Shown here in pieces: positions 34,974-43,197 of a stretch of DNA of 64,000 nucleotides. The number at the start of each line of letters is the position of its first letter. Within the stretch, counting starts at the first letter, position 1. Where the stretch lies: NCBI RefSeq assembly GCF_900110875.1, contig NZ_FOFM01000013.1:1-64000 (forward strand). Reading direction: 5' to 3'. The notes beneath the pieces were generated by a model. The model made no database searches and was not told the DNA's origin. It worked only from the letters and a program-made list of their open reading frames with translations. The position numbers were made by a program, and so were the translations under genes. The DNA comes from Pseudovibrio axinellae (lineage in GTDB: Bacteria; Pseudomonadota; Alphaproteobacteria; Rhizobiales; Stappiaceae).

Positions 34974-36251
34974 ATGTCTGAGGGTACCAAACAAGGCGGA
35001 CTGGCCTATACCGCTGAAAAAACAGGCCCTTCGTTCCTGGGAGGAGCGATGATTATCGCAGGCACCGCCGTTGGTGCCGGTATGTTCTCTGTACCAACCG
35101 TTAGCGCTGGTATGTGGAGCATCTGGGCGATTTTCGCACTGGCGTTTACATGGTTTTGCATGCTGCACTCTGGCATGATGATCTTAGAAACGAACTTAAA
35201 TTACCCGGTCGGCTCCAGTTTCGACACCATGGTAAAAGACACCCTTGGGACAGGGTGGAACACCATCAACAATATTGCAGTGGCCTTTGTTGGTTATATC
35301 TTATGTTATGCCTACATTTCCGGTGGTGGGTCCATCGTCGTGCATACGCTAGAAGCCACAGTGGGTGTAGCACCGCCACAGATGCTCGCTGGTCTCATGT
35401 TCGCGATCGGCCTTGCTTTGTTCGTTTGGTGGTCTACCAAGGCGGTTGACCGTATTACAACCGTTCTAATTGGCGGCATGATCATCACATTTTTCATGTC
35501 AGTTGCTGGCTACACCTTCAACATGAAAGCTGCAATTTTCTTTGATAGCGAGAGCGCTCTTGGGATGGGCAGCTACTTCCCCTATCTGTTTGCAGCCCTG
35601 CCTTTCTGCCTTGCCTCATTCGGCTATCATCACAACGTGCCGAGCCTGATGAAGTACTACGGCAAAGACCCGAAGAAAATCGTCATGTGCCTTGGTACAG
35701 GCACTTTGATTGCACTGGTACTTTACATTGTCTGGCTGTTTGCCACATTGGGCAATATCTCAAGGGCTGACTTTGGCCCGATCATCGAGCAAGGGGGCAA
35801 TATTGGCGTATTGGTGGAAGCACTTGGCCAAGCTGTAGAAAATACGTCCGCATCAAACATGCTATCGGCATTTGGTAACCTCGCTGTTGCTAGCTCCTTC
35901 CTTGGGGTGGCCCTTGGCCTCTTCGATTTTCTCGCGGATTTTCTGAAGTTTGATGACAGCCAGACAGGGCGGGCGAAAACCGCTGCGGTGACCTTCGTAC
36001 CACCACTCATTGGCGGCATCTTTTTCCCTGATGGTTTCATCATGGCAATTGGTTATGCCGGTCTTGCCGCAACAGTCTGGACCGCCATCGTACCAGCTCT
36101 GATGGTACGTATAAGCCGCAAGAAGTTTGGAAACCCTCGGTTCCGTGTCTGGGGCGGCGAACCACTTGTGTGGGTCATCTTTAGCTTCGGCGTTCTGGTT
36201 GCTGTCAGCCACGCTCTTGGCATGTTCAACGCACTTCCGGTCTACCCATAA
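34974..36251 (+). CDS. tnaB: aromatic amino acid permease (HAAAP family, TnaB/Mtr-like)
   Basis: 425-aa inner-membrane transporter with about 11 hydrophobic segments. The N-terminal motif GGAMIIAGTAVGAGMFSVP is the hallmark of the hydroxy/aromatic amino acid permease family. Its position 79 bp after tryptophanase mirrors tnaAB, so tryptophan uptake is the likely role. The ATG has GGGAGAGAAG just upstream. Confidence 0.87.
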   Translation: MSEGTKQGGLAYTAEKTGPSFLGGAMIIAGTAVGAGMFSVPTVSAGMWSIWAIFALAFTWFCMLHSGMMILETNLNYPVGSSFDTMVKDTLGTGWNTINNIAVAFVGYILCYAYISGGGSIVVHTLEATVGVAPPQMLAGLMFAIGLALFVWWSTKAVDRITTVLIGGMIITFFMSVAGYTFNMKAAIFFDSESALGMGSYFPYLFAALPFCLASFGYHHNVPSLMKYYGKDPKKIVMCLGTGTLIALVLYIVWLFATLGNISRADFGPIIEQGGNIGVLVEALGQAVENTSASNMLSAFGNLAVASSFLGVALGLFDFLADFLKFDDSQTGRAKTAAVTFVPPLIGGIFFPDGFIMAIGYAGLAATVWTAIVPALMVRISRKKFGNPRFRVWGGEPLVWVIFSFGVLVAVSHALGMFNALPVYP

Positions 36252-36276
36252 GCTCAACAACTCGCTTTACGCTCTG

Positions 36277-36306
36277 CTGGGGCTCTCAACGGAGAGCCTC
36301 AGTTTC
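36277..36306 (+). terminator. intercistronic hairpin after the permease
   Basis: CTGGGGCTCTC (36277-36287) pairs with GAGAGCCTCAG (36292-36302) over 11 bp with one G-T pair and an AACG loop, then TTTCC. Probably a partial terminator before pdxY. Confidence 0.55.
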
Positions 36307-36322
36307 CAAAAAGGAATTTGAA

Positions 36323-37177
36323 ATGCAAGGCATACTCTCCATCCAATCACATGTCACATACGGTCATGCCGGGAACAGTTGTGCAGTATTTCCAATGCAA
36401 CGTATGGGGCATGAAGTGTGGGCGATCAATACGGTCCAGTTTTCCAACCACACACAGCACCCACAAGGTTGGACTGGACAGGCCCATGATGCCAGACAAA
36501 TATCTGAAATATTTGAAGGTTTGGCGAAGCTAAAGGCTCTGTCCCAGATCAAGGGCATTGTGACAGGTTATCTGGGCGGTCCCTCCCACTGCGATGTCAT
36601 CGTCGATATTGTTCAAGAGGTGCGCCGTCATAACCCTGAGTGTCTCTATTTCTGTGATCCCGTCATGGGAGCACCAGATAAGGGATGCATTGTTAGCGAA
36701 GGTGTTGCCGAGTTGTTGGTGAACAAAGTTATGCCAATCGCTGACGTTATCGTACCAAATCAATTTGAGCTTTCTCAGTTCATTGGAGAGCCGATTGAAA
36801 CACTGGAACAGGCGAGCCAAGCCTGTCTGAAAGCAATGGCCAAAGGCCCGAAATTGGTCCTTGCCAAACACCTGCACAGCGTTTCACAGGATGCTTTCAC
36901 CATGATGCTAAGCAGTGAAAATGAAAATTATCTGGCACAGCGCCCTCACCTTGCGTTTGAACGGCAACCGGTTGGCGTTGGTGACTTGATCACATCTGTA
37001 TTTGCGGCTGGTTATCTGAATGGCCTTTCTGAAGTAGAAGCATTTAAGCATTGCAACAACGCTGTATACGGCGTGTTGAAGGTCACGCAGGAAAAAGGTG
37101 AGTGGGAGCTACAAACCATTGCTGCTCAACAAGAATTCACCTCTCCAACTGGTCAGTTCGACCTAACACACCTTTAA
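36323..37177 (+). CDS. pdxY: pyridoxal kinase
   Basis: 284-aa ribokinase-fold kinase phosphorylating pyridoxal to PLP. Family features are the N-terminal ILSIQSHVTYGHAGNS, the YFCDPVMGAPDKG segment, TPNQFEL-type VPNQFELSQFIG, and the C-terminal anion hole and catalytic Asp in PVGVGDLITSVFAAGYL. It lies between the tryptophan permease and ridA, so it plausibly supplies cofactor for tryptophanase when the operon is induced. ATG spacing to the AAAAAGGA ribosome-binding site is good. Confidence 0.88.
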   Translation: MQGILSIQSHVTYGHAGNSCAVFPMQRMGHEVWAINTVQFSNHTQHPQGWTGQAHDARQISEIFEGLAKLKALSQIKGIVTGYLGGPSHCDVIVDIVQEVRRHNPECLYFCDPVMGAPDKGCIVSEGVAELLVNKVMPIADVIVPNQFELSQFIGEPIETLEQASQACLKAMAKGPKLVLAKHLHSVSQDAFTMMLSSENENYLAQRPHLAFERQPVGVGDLITSVFAAGYLNGLSEVEAFKHCNNAVYGVLKVTQEKGEWELQTIAAQQEFTSPTGQFDLTHL

Positions 37178-37190
37178 CACAGGAAAAACA

Positions 37191-37571
37191 ATGACTGCTA
37201 TCGATACCTCCAAAGCACCTGCAGCGATCGGCCCGTACGTACAGGGCGTAAAACTTGGCCAGATGATCATCACGTCAGGCCAGCTGCCAATCAATCCTGA
37301 AACTAGTGAGATACCAGCAGATGTTGCAGAGCAAACTCTTCAGTCTTTAAAGAATGGCCTTGCGATCGTTGAGGAAGCAGGCCTTGCAGCAAAGAACATT
37401 GTGAAAACAACCGTTTTCGTTAAAGATCTCAATGACTTTGGCCGCGTTAACGAAGTCTATGGAAAATTCTTTGATGAGAACAACGCCCCTTATCCAGCGC
37501 GCTCCTGCGTGGAGGTCGCGCGCCTGCCTAAGGATGCTCTTGTAGAAATTGAAATGATTGCCTGCCCATAA
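37191..37571 (+). CDS. ridA: RidA family enamine/imine deaminase
   Basis: 126-aa RidA/YjgF protein. The family signature is near the end: RSCVEVARLPKDALVEIEMIA, with the catalytic Arg. The N-terminal APAAIGPYVQGVK is also typical. It hydrolyses reactive 2-aminoacrylate to pyruvate and ammonia. Tryptophanase releases this intermediate, so placement 13 bp after pdxY in the tna operon makes biochemical sense. Confidence 0.9.
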   Translation: MTAIDTSKAPAAIGPYVQGVKLGQMIITSGQLPINPETSEIPADVAEQTLQSLKNGLAIVEEAGLAAKNIVKTTVFVKDLNDFGRVNEVYGKFFDENNAPYPARSCVEVARLPKDALVEIEMIACP

Positions 37572-37587
37572 CAGGGTGGGATTTCCC

Positions 37588-37617
37588 CAGCAATGCTCGT
37601 GGTCCAACGCGAGCATT
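37588..37617 (+). terminator. terminator-like hairpin ending the tna operon
   Basis: GCAATGCTCG (37588-37597) pairs perfectly with CGAGCATTGC (37608-37617). The T-tract is missing (CCTCATAC follows), so it may be a Rho-dependent end or a stabilising hairpin. Confidence 0.5.
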
Positions 37618-37739
37618 GCCCTCATACCCATAAATGGCGCGCTTATGACCAGCCATTGGACAAACTCCCCAAAATCTCTAGATTTATAGTGCGCTAAAAA
37701 GACAACGGTCAAATACAGCGGCTACTCAGCGCGCTGCAA

Positions 37740-38924
37740 ATGCTGCACTCTCGCTGTGTGCGAACATGTTCACATATATCCGGCTGGCTGGGGTTATTGT
37801 CTATATTCTCCTTGATGTTAATGCAGGGCGGATGTTCAGAAATTCCAGGCCACGGCCCAAGTGCTTACCAGGTGGAGACGGCAACCACTCAATCTGGCGG
37901 GCAAGCGCTGAACTATGTCATGCTGGATGTGGATGTTCCCACGGTTCAACACCTTTCCAACTATGCAAGTAGCTTGCCGCCCAAAGAGTTTCTGATGGGC
38001 AAAGGGAAACGAGGTACGATCCGCGTTGGTGTTGGTGACCATCTTTCAGTTGGTATTTGGGAGTCGATCCCAGACGGACTTTTCTCAACGATCGGGCAAA
38101 AACGAACGGAGCTGGCACTTATTGTCGACGATACGGGACAGATCTACGTGCCTTATGCAGGCGAAATCAGCGTTGAAAATAACACAATTTCTGAAGTTCG
38201 CGAGAAGATCCTCGAACGTCTACAAGGAAAGGCAGTAGACCCGCAAGTGGTTGTAAACCTTTTGGCAAATGGGTCGCATAAGGTCGTTGTGATCGGTGAT
38301 GTCGCGCGCCCCGGACAGTTTCGCGTGCATGAAGATGGCCTAAGTCTTGTAGAGGTCATCTCAGAGGCAGGGGGGACACGTAACCCTGATTATGAAACGT
38401 TTGTAACGGTTGTTCGCGGGGATAAGAAATTCAGATTTGAACTGGACGAACTTCCTGAACAACCCGCCAACAATATTTGGCTGCTCCCAAAAGATATTGT
38501 CTCTATCACGCACAAACCAAGGTCCTTCACGGTGTTTGGTGCGGTTGTCTCTCGGCGGAAATACGATTTCCCCTCATCACGCCTGAACCTTTCAGAAGCC
38601 ATTGGAATGTCAGGTGGTTTGCACGATGGAACGGCAGATGCAACTGGCGTTTTTCTATTTAGGTTTGAAGACCGCCCAAAGATGATGCCGCTACTTCCGA
38701 TTGAGGAACAGCACCTGGACTTCCCAACTGTCCCCGTTGTTTACCGGCTCAACCTCAAGGAACCGAGCGGGTTGTTCTTAACGCAAGCGTTTGAAGTAAA
38801 AGACAAAGACGTCATCTATGTCGCCAACTCATCCGTGTCTGAATTCAACAAATTCGTTAGTATCCTCGTCTCCCCGGTGACGGGCACATTGCGCTCGGGC
38901 GTTGCCTTAGCGGGTGTTCCGTGA
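37740..38924 (+). CDS. polysaccharide export outer-membrane lipoprotein (Wza-like)
   Basis: 394-aa protein with an N-terminal hydrophobic segment (about 14-31) and a possible lipobox QGGC with Cys32; the -3 Gln is non-canonical. The polysaccharide-export (Poly_export) domain follows (IRVGVGDHLSVGIWE ... ILERLQGKAVDPQVVVNL), then SLBB domains (VIGDVARPGQFRVHEDGLSLVEVI and a second near FTVFGAVVSRRKYDF). It should form an outer-membrane export ring for capsule or exopolysaccharide. No Wzc, Wzy or glycosyltransferase gene is nearby, so it is an orphan in this window. No clear ribosome-binding site is visible. Confidence 0.8.
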   Translation: MLHSRCVRTCSHISGWLGLLSIFSLMLMQGGCSEIPGHGPSAYQVETATTQSGGQALNYVMLDVDVPTVQHLSNYASSLPPKEFLMGKGKRGTIRVGVGDHLSVGIWESIPDGLFSTIGQKRTELALIVDDTGQIYVPYAGEISVENNTISEVREKILERLQGKAVDPQVVVNLLANGSHKVVVIGDVARPGQFRVHEDGLSLVEVISEAGGTRNPDYETFVTVVRGDKKFRFELDELPEQPANNIWLLPKDIVSITHKPRSFTVFGAVVSRRKYDFPSSRLNLSEAIGMSGGLHDGTADATGVFLFRFEDRPKMMPLLPIEEQHLDFPTVPVVYRLNLKEPSGLFLTQAFEVKDKDVIYVANSSVSEFNKFVSILVSPVTGTLRSGVALAGVP

Positions 38925-39071
38925 GATCGAGTCTCGGCTTAAAATCAAGCTGGGATACGAGGTGCTCAGGCACATTGAAGTTGGCTAAGCACGTTGCATA
39001 TTATTATGTTCAGCGCGCGGTATACTTGCGCACCAACACCGAAAACACACCTGCGAATTCAAACAATTAGA

Positions 39072-39797
39072 TCAGTCTACCTTTGTGTTTTCGTCCAATA
39101 TATCCTTTAATGACCGGACACAACACTCATCGGTCTGTGCCATGCCAACATCTTCAAAACCGAAACCCAACAGCCTCGGGTTAAGCGTGTAAGGACGGCC
39201 GCAACCGGCATGAACTTCAGTGAAGTCAGCAGCTTGCAGGATTGGCCTCAGTGTTTGTGGATTAACACCAGACCCCGGCATGACTGAAAGGCGACCGGCT
39301 GCGGCGCGATGCATGGCAGCCAAGTTTTCAAGACCATCGACTGCTTTTAGAGCACCGCCAGAACTGAGGATGCGTTCAAATCCGAGGTCGACGGCAAGGT
39401 GTGTCGCCTCGATCAGGTCAGGCGCAAGATCGATCGCCCGGTGCAGGGTGACTCCCAGACCTGAAGCGTGATCTATTAGCATTTCCAATAGGTTATGATC
39501 GAGGGTATCATCGGATTGACTTGCGCCCAGAACAACGCCGGATAAATTGGTATTACGAACCACATCGATCTCTCGCTTCATCTGGTCCACCTCTTGCGGG
39601 GAAAAAACGAAGTTACCCCCGCGTGGGCGGATCATGACATAGACCGGAACAGGTGCATTTTTCGCCAGTTCGATCAGGCCCATGGACGGGGTCAGACCAC
39701 CCATGGCAAGGCAGCAGCACAGCTCTATGCGGTCCGCGCCTCCAGCAATGGCGGCATTGAGACCAGCGATATTATCGACGCAAACTTCCAGCTTCAT
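39072..39797 (-). CDS. cutC: CutC family protein (copper homeostasis-type TIM barrel)
   Basis: 241-aa TIM-barrel protein with the CutC blocks LEVCVDNIAGLNAAIAGGADRIELC, VMIRPRGG, VTLHRAID and ILSSGG. CutC was named for copper homeostasis, but its enzymatic role is unsettled. Here it overlaps glycosylasparaginase by 4 bp (39794-39797) and lies beside a sugar regulon, which suggests a part in glycan or sugar-acid metabolism rather than copper handling; this is inference. Confidence 0.85.
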   Translation of the reverse strand: MKLEVCVDNIAGLNAAIAGGADRIELCCCLAMGGLTPSMGLIELAKNAPVPVYVMIRPRGGNFVFSPQEVDQMKREIDVVRNTNLSGVVLGASQSDDTLDHNLLEMLIDHASGLGVTLHRAIDLAPDLIEATHLAVDLGFERILSSGGALKAVDGLENLAAMHRAAAGRLSVMPGSGVNPQTLRPILQAADFTEVHAGCGRPYTLNPRLLGFGFEDVGMAQTDECCVRSLKDILDENTKVD

Positions 39798-40750
39798 GGC
39801 AAAGCCTCCACACGAGCGGTATGCATATCTTCGGCAAGAATAGCCTTGTGTTTCTCCGCTTTTTCAAGCTCAGGGGTCCAAACCCAGTAGTTGATTTCTT
39901 CCTCACAACCAACATTCACCACACGGTGATTGCCCGCCGCATCGATCGCGTGGATGACCACGCCACCAATGTAACCGCTCTTGAGTTCCTGCAGTTCAGT
40001 GATAGCCAGACGCAACGCTTCATCAAGCCCCATGCCCAGTTTCAGCGCAAGCACGATCGTACGGGCGGAGCTGCAGCGCATGGTCATCTCGCCGGTATGG
40101 GTGCACGCTGCGGCGCCATAGCGGCTATCAGCATAAAAACCGGCGCCGGGTATTGGAGAATCCCCAACACGCCCCGGGTATTTCCATGCCCATCCAGAGG
40201 TTGAAGTCGCGGTGCAAATGTTATTTCGGTTGTCTTTACAAAGGAATACAGTGGTGTCACGAACCTTCTCCGGGTCCGTGATTGCTTTTGTGAGCGGCGC
40301 GAGGGCGGTATTGGGAAACTGCGCCTTTTGCTCCGCGCTCATCACCTTTTCCAGCTTGCGCCACCACACCTGTTTGCTGTGCTCCAGCAGCACCGGGTCC
40401 TTGTCAAAACCCAGTTCATCGGCATAGCGGCGGGCACCTTCGCCAACGAGCATGGTGTGGGGCAGGTTATCAAGCACAGCTTTTGCCAAGCGCGTGACTT
40501 CCAGCGTCATCGGTACAGCCGCGACAGCGCCATAATCACGCGTGGTACCATCCATAACACTGGCATCAAACTCCATATTCCCCAGCAGGTTGGGCCATCC
40601 GCCATAACCGACACTGCGTATCTTGGTTTCTGCTTCTACAAGGGAAAGCCCGGGCACAAGCGCATCAAGGCCATGTGCCCCTGTTTGTAGGTGCTCAGCC
40701 GTTTTGCCAATGCCAGGCCAACTTTCAGAATTACCAAGTACAATCATCAC
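39794..40750 (-). CDS. N4-(beta-N-acetylglucosaminyl)-L-asparaginase (glycosylasparaginase family)
   Basis: 318-aa Ntn-hydrolase. The autoprocessing site is probably the Thr of RDTTVFL, equivalent to the human DTIG site. Substrate and family blocks are CTATSTSGWAWK, GRVGDSPIPGAGFYAD and CTHTGEMTMR. It removes the Asn from GlcNAc-Asn after glycoprotein digestion. There is no obvious signal peptide, so it acts in the cytoplasm on an imported glyco-amino acid. It is coupled to cutC by a 4-bp overlap, and tandem GCGTT repeats lie about 190 bp upstream. Confidence 0.8.
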   Translation of the reverse strand: MMIVLGNSESWPGIGKTAEHLQTGAHGLDALVPGLSLVEAETKIRSVGYGGWPNLLGNMEFDASVMDGTTRDYGAVAAVPMTLEVTRLAKAVLDNLPHTMLVGEGARRYADELGFDKDPVLLEHSKQVWWRKLEKVMSAEQKAQFPNTALAPLTKAITDPEKVRDTTVFLCKDNRNNICTATSTSGWAWKYPGRVGDSPIPGAGFYADSRYGAAACTHTGEMTMRCSSARTIVLALKLGMGLDEALRLAITELQELKSGYIGGVVIHAIDAAGNHRVVNVGCEEEINYWVWTPELEKAEKHKAILAEDMHTARVEALP

Positions 40751-41178
40751 GTCTTTCCGTGCGCACTAAAAACTTATGAGAGAATAAATTAGTGCAACTG
40801 TTTGACCGTGCATGTCTCCTGTCAATGCTACCAATCTTAACTGAGGCGCTCAGGAGCTGGCATTTCAAAACATTCTTCATCAATAAGCGATTGAAATAAA
40901 ACTGCTATTTACTAAAATAATTGGTATTTTCAGAAGCTGTGGGCGTTTGCGTTGTTTTGTGCGTTGCTTTGCGTTTCTTCGTGTTTTTCAACGTTGAATT
41001 GGATGAAGCAAATTTGACGTTTTTCCCTCTGATTCCGAAATCCAGGAGCTCTGGCGACATCTGCCGCTTTCAGTTCTGCTCATGAATTAAAATGGGCAAG
41101 AGGAATAACCGATCATCAAATCCCAGCTCGCTCGGCTCTATCCTGCACCGTCTACTTGGGCGGCCATTGGTTGGGGCA
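40751..41178. other. intergenic region with tandem GCGTT repeats
   Basis: 428 bp between two leftward genes, without a convincing ORF. At 40943-40975 the pentamer GCGTT recurs at 40943, 40949, 40961 and 40971; two adjacent 12-mers, TGCGTTGTTTTG (40948-40959) and TGCGTTGCTTTG (40960-40971), differ at one base. Read on the minus strand they give AACGCA/AACGC-type repeats upstream of the glycosylasparaginase operon, where a DeoR-like regulator could bind. Confidence 0.5.
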
Positions 41179-42201
41179 CTATGTCCCCTCCCGAGCCGCG
41201 GTCGTTGCACGCACAATCAGTTCCACCGGTAACACCGTGTGGCTTGCCTGTTCGTCTTTCTGCTCCTTTTGCAAAGCACAGGTCAGGAGTTTTGCAGCTT
41301 CGCACCCCACCGCAAAACGCGGTTGCCGAATGGTGGTCAAACCTGGCGTGAAGTAATGGGCAATCTCAATATCATCAAAACCAACGACGGAAACATCATC
41401 TGGCACGGCATAACCAAGGCGGGTGAGTTCGGCGATAAAGCCAAAGGCCATTTGGTCGCTCATGCAGAACATGGCGGTTGGCCGCACGGGCAAAGCAGCC
41501 CAGTCTTGCGCTGCTTTGGCTCCTGAGTCCAAAGTGAAGTCTCCAGACAGAGCCCAGTGTGCTGGTAAGTTTAGGCCGGCCTGATGCAGCGCTGCTAGCG
41601 CACCATCTTTGCGGCTACCCGTAAGCGGGTTTTGCTGCGGTCCAAGAACGAAGCCGATATCTGTATGGCCGAGCGCCAGCAGGTGTTCGACAGCAAGTCT
41701 GCCACCGCTTTCGTTATCAACCCGCACACCAGAACCGTCTGCTTGACTGTTCCACTCACATGCATAAACCACAGGAGAGCGGCTTCCGCCCGCCGTTGCG
41801 TGCGGGACGATGATGCGCCCATCAAGCACAATCAGTCCATCGGCTTGTTTCATGTAAAGGAATTCAAGCATCTGCGCAGGTTCAAAACCAATTTGCTGAC
41901 TGTCGACAACGATGAGACTCAGCCCTTCCTTGGAAAGTTCAGATGCCATGCCGGAAAGGATTTGGGAGAAAAATGGATTTCCAAGGTCGGGAATCAGGGC
42001 TGCGATGACACCAGAACGTTGCTTGCGCAGGTTTCGCGCTGTCTGGTTTATACGGTATCCGGTTTGCCGCACAGCATCCAACACGGCACTCCGGGTTGCC
42101 TCGCTCACCTGTTCCGGCTTGCTCAACGCCCTGCTCACCGTTGCAGTAGAAACACCTGCTACAATTGCTACATCTTTGATTTTTATTGTCTTATTAGTCA
42201 T
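41179..42201 (-). CDS. LacI-family transcriptional regulator
   Basis: 340-aa LacI/GalR repressor. The N-terminal helix-turn-helix reads IKDVAIVAGVSTATVSRALSKP, followed by the hinge helix and a ribose-binding-protein-like effector domain (VIAALIPDLGNPFF ...). It is divergent from the isomerase/oxidoreductase operon. The intergenic region contains the palindrome TGTAATCGATTACA, and the same sequence precedes the sugar ABC transporter at 8.1 kb. It therefore probably represses both operons and itself until the sugar or a derivative binds. Confidence 0.9.
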   Translation of the reverse strand: MTNKTIKIKDVAIVAGVSTATVSRALSKPEQVSEATRSAVLDAVRQTGYRINQTARNLRKQRSGVIAALIPDLGNPFFSQILSGMASELSKEGLSLIVVDSQQIGFEPAQMLEFLYMKQADGLIVLDGRIIVPHATAGGSRSPVVYACEWNSQADGSGVRVDNESGGRLAVEHLLALGHTDIGFVLGPQQNPLTGSRKDGALAALHQAGLNLPAHWALSGDFTLDSGAKAAQDWAALPVRPTAMFCMSDQMAFGFIAELTRLGYAVPDDVSVVGFDDIEIAHYFTPGLTTIRQPRFAVGCEAAKLLTCALQKEQKDEQASHTVLPVELIVRATTAAREGT

Positions 42202-42246
42202 TTGCTTCCAGTTTTTAGAGATCGCAAATCGAGCATTGAAAAAAGG

Positions 42247-42276
42247 TTGACAGGTTAATAAATCAGCACCTAAATT
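42247..42276 (+). promoter_or_regulatory. putative promoter of the isomerase/oxidoreductase operon
   Basis: TTGACA (42247-42252) and TAAATT (42271-42276) lie 18 bases apart. The LacI operator begins 5 bases downstream of the -10, so it would overlap the transcription start. Confidence 0.5.
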
Positions 42277-42281
42277 GAAAA

Positions 42282-42295
42282 TGTAATCGATTACA
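42282..42295. promoter_or_regulatory. LacI-family operator (identical to 7998-8011)
   Basis: TGTAATCGATTACA, a perfect 14-bp palindrome with central CG, lies between the LacI gene (start 42201) and the operon beginning at 42439. Identity with the operator before the ABC transporter over all 14 bases indicates one shared regulon. Confidence 0.82.
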
Positions 42296-42438
42296 AGTCA
42301 CTTCTGCAAGATCAGAATTACATCAGGTTTACCTATGAATTGTTTGTTGTATGCATTCAAGACCTGACTTTGGTGGCAGTTTTTTGAAGGATCGACGCGC
42401 TCACTCGCGCACTCATAAAATCAGCTGGGGGAGTTACG

Positions 42439-43197
42439 ATGAAATCGTCAATTCAGCTTTACTGTGCCCGCAACTTTCAGCCTTGGGGAGAGGTCCTGAA
42501 AACCGTCGGGGGTCTTGGTTACAAAGAGGTTGAGGGCTTTGAGGGATGTTTTGAAGATGTTCCAGCTCTTGCCGTCAGTTTAAGCGACAACGGTTTGACA
42601 ATGCCAAGTGCGCACTTTGGCATCGAGAGCTTGGAAACCGAGCCCGGCAAATGCTTTGAAACCGCCAGAGCACTCAAAATAACCTTCATCATTGCCCCCT
42701 ATCTGGCCGAAGAAGACCGCCCGCAAACCAAAGCAGACTGGATCACTTTTGCGCACCGCCTCGCCCGTTTGGGGGATGCTGTAAAAGCTGAAGGTTTTGA
42801 CTTTGGCTGGCACAACCACGATTTTGAGTTTCATGCGCTTGAAGATGGCACACTGCCAATGGATCTCATCCTGACACACGCGCCCAATATCGCATGGGAA
42901 GCTGACATCGCCTGGATCGCTAAGGGCGGGCAAAACCCCATGGACTGGATCGGTAAATACGGGGACCGCATTCGTGCTGTGCATTTGAAAGACATTGCAC
43001 CAGATGGCCAGTGTGCTGATGAGGATGGCTGGACAGACCTTGGCTTTGGTACATTGCCATGGGCCGCATTGCTGGATGCAGTGCACACCAGCACCAACGC
43101 CACAATAATGGTGATGGAACATGACAACCCAAGCGACTTTAAGCGTTTTGCCCGTCGCTCGTTAACCACCTTTGAGCAGATGGAGAGTGTAGGATGA
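42439..43197 (+). CDS. sugar phosphate isomerase/epimerase (xylose-isomerase-like TIM barrel)
   Basis: 252-aa AP-endonuclease-2-type TIM barrel. Probable metal ligands are visible in GWHNHDFEFH, AWEADIAWI and RAVHLKD, plus a late VMEHDN. Relatives act as hydroxypyruvate isomerases, IolE dehydratases or 3-keto-sugar hydrolases/isomerases. It opens a three-gene operon under the LacI operator, with GGGGGAG before the ATG, and overlaps the next gene by ATGA. The substrate is probably the oxidised product of the neighbouring dehydrogenase. Confidence 0.8.
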   Translation: MKSSIQLYCARNFQPWGEVLKTVGGLGYKEVEGFEGCFEDVPALAVSLSDNGLTMPSAHFGIESLETEPGKCFETARALKITFIIAPYLAEEDRPQTKADWITFAHRLARLGDAVKAEGFDFGWHNHDFEFHALEDGTLPMDLILTHAPNIAWEADIAWIAKGGQNPMDWIGKYGDRIRAVHLKDIAPDGQCADEDGWTDLGFGTLPWAALLDAVHTSTNATIMVMEHDNPSDFKRFARRSLTTFEQMESVG

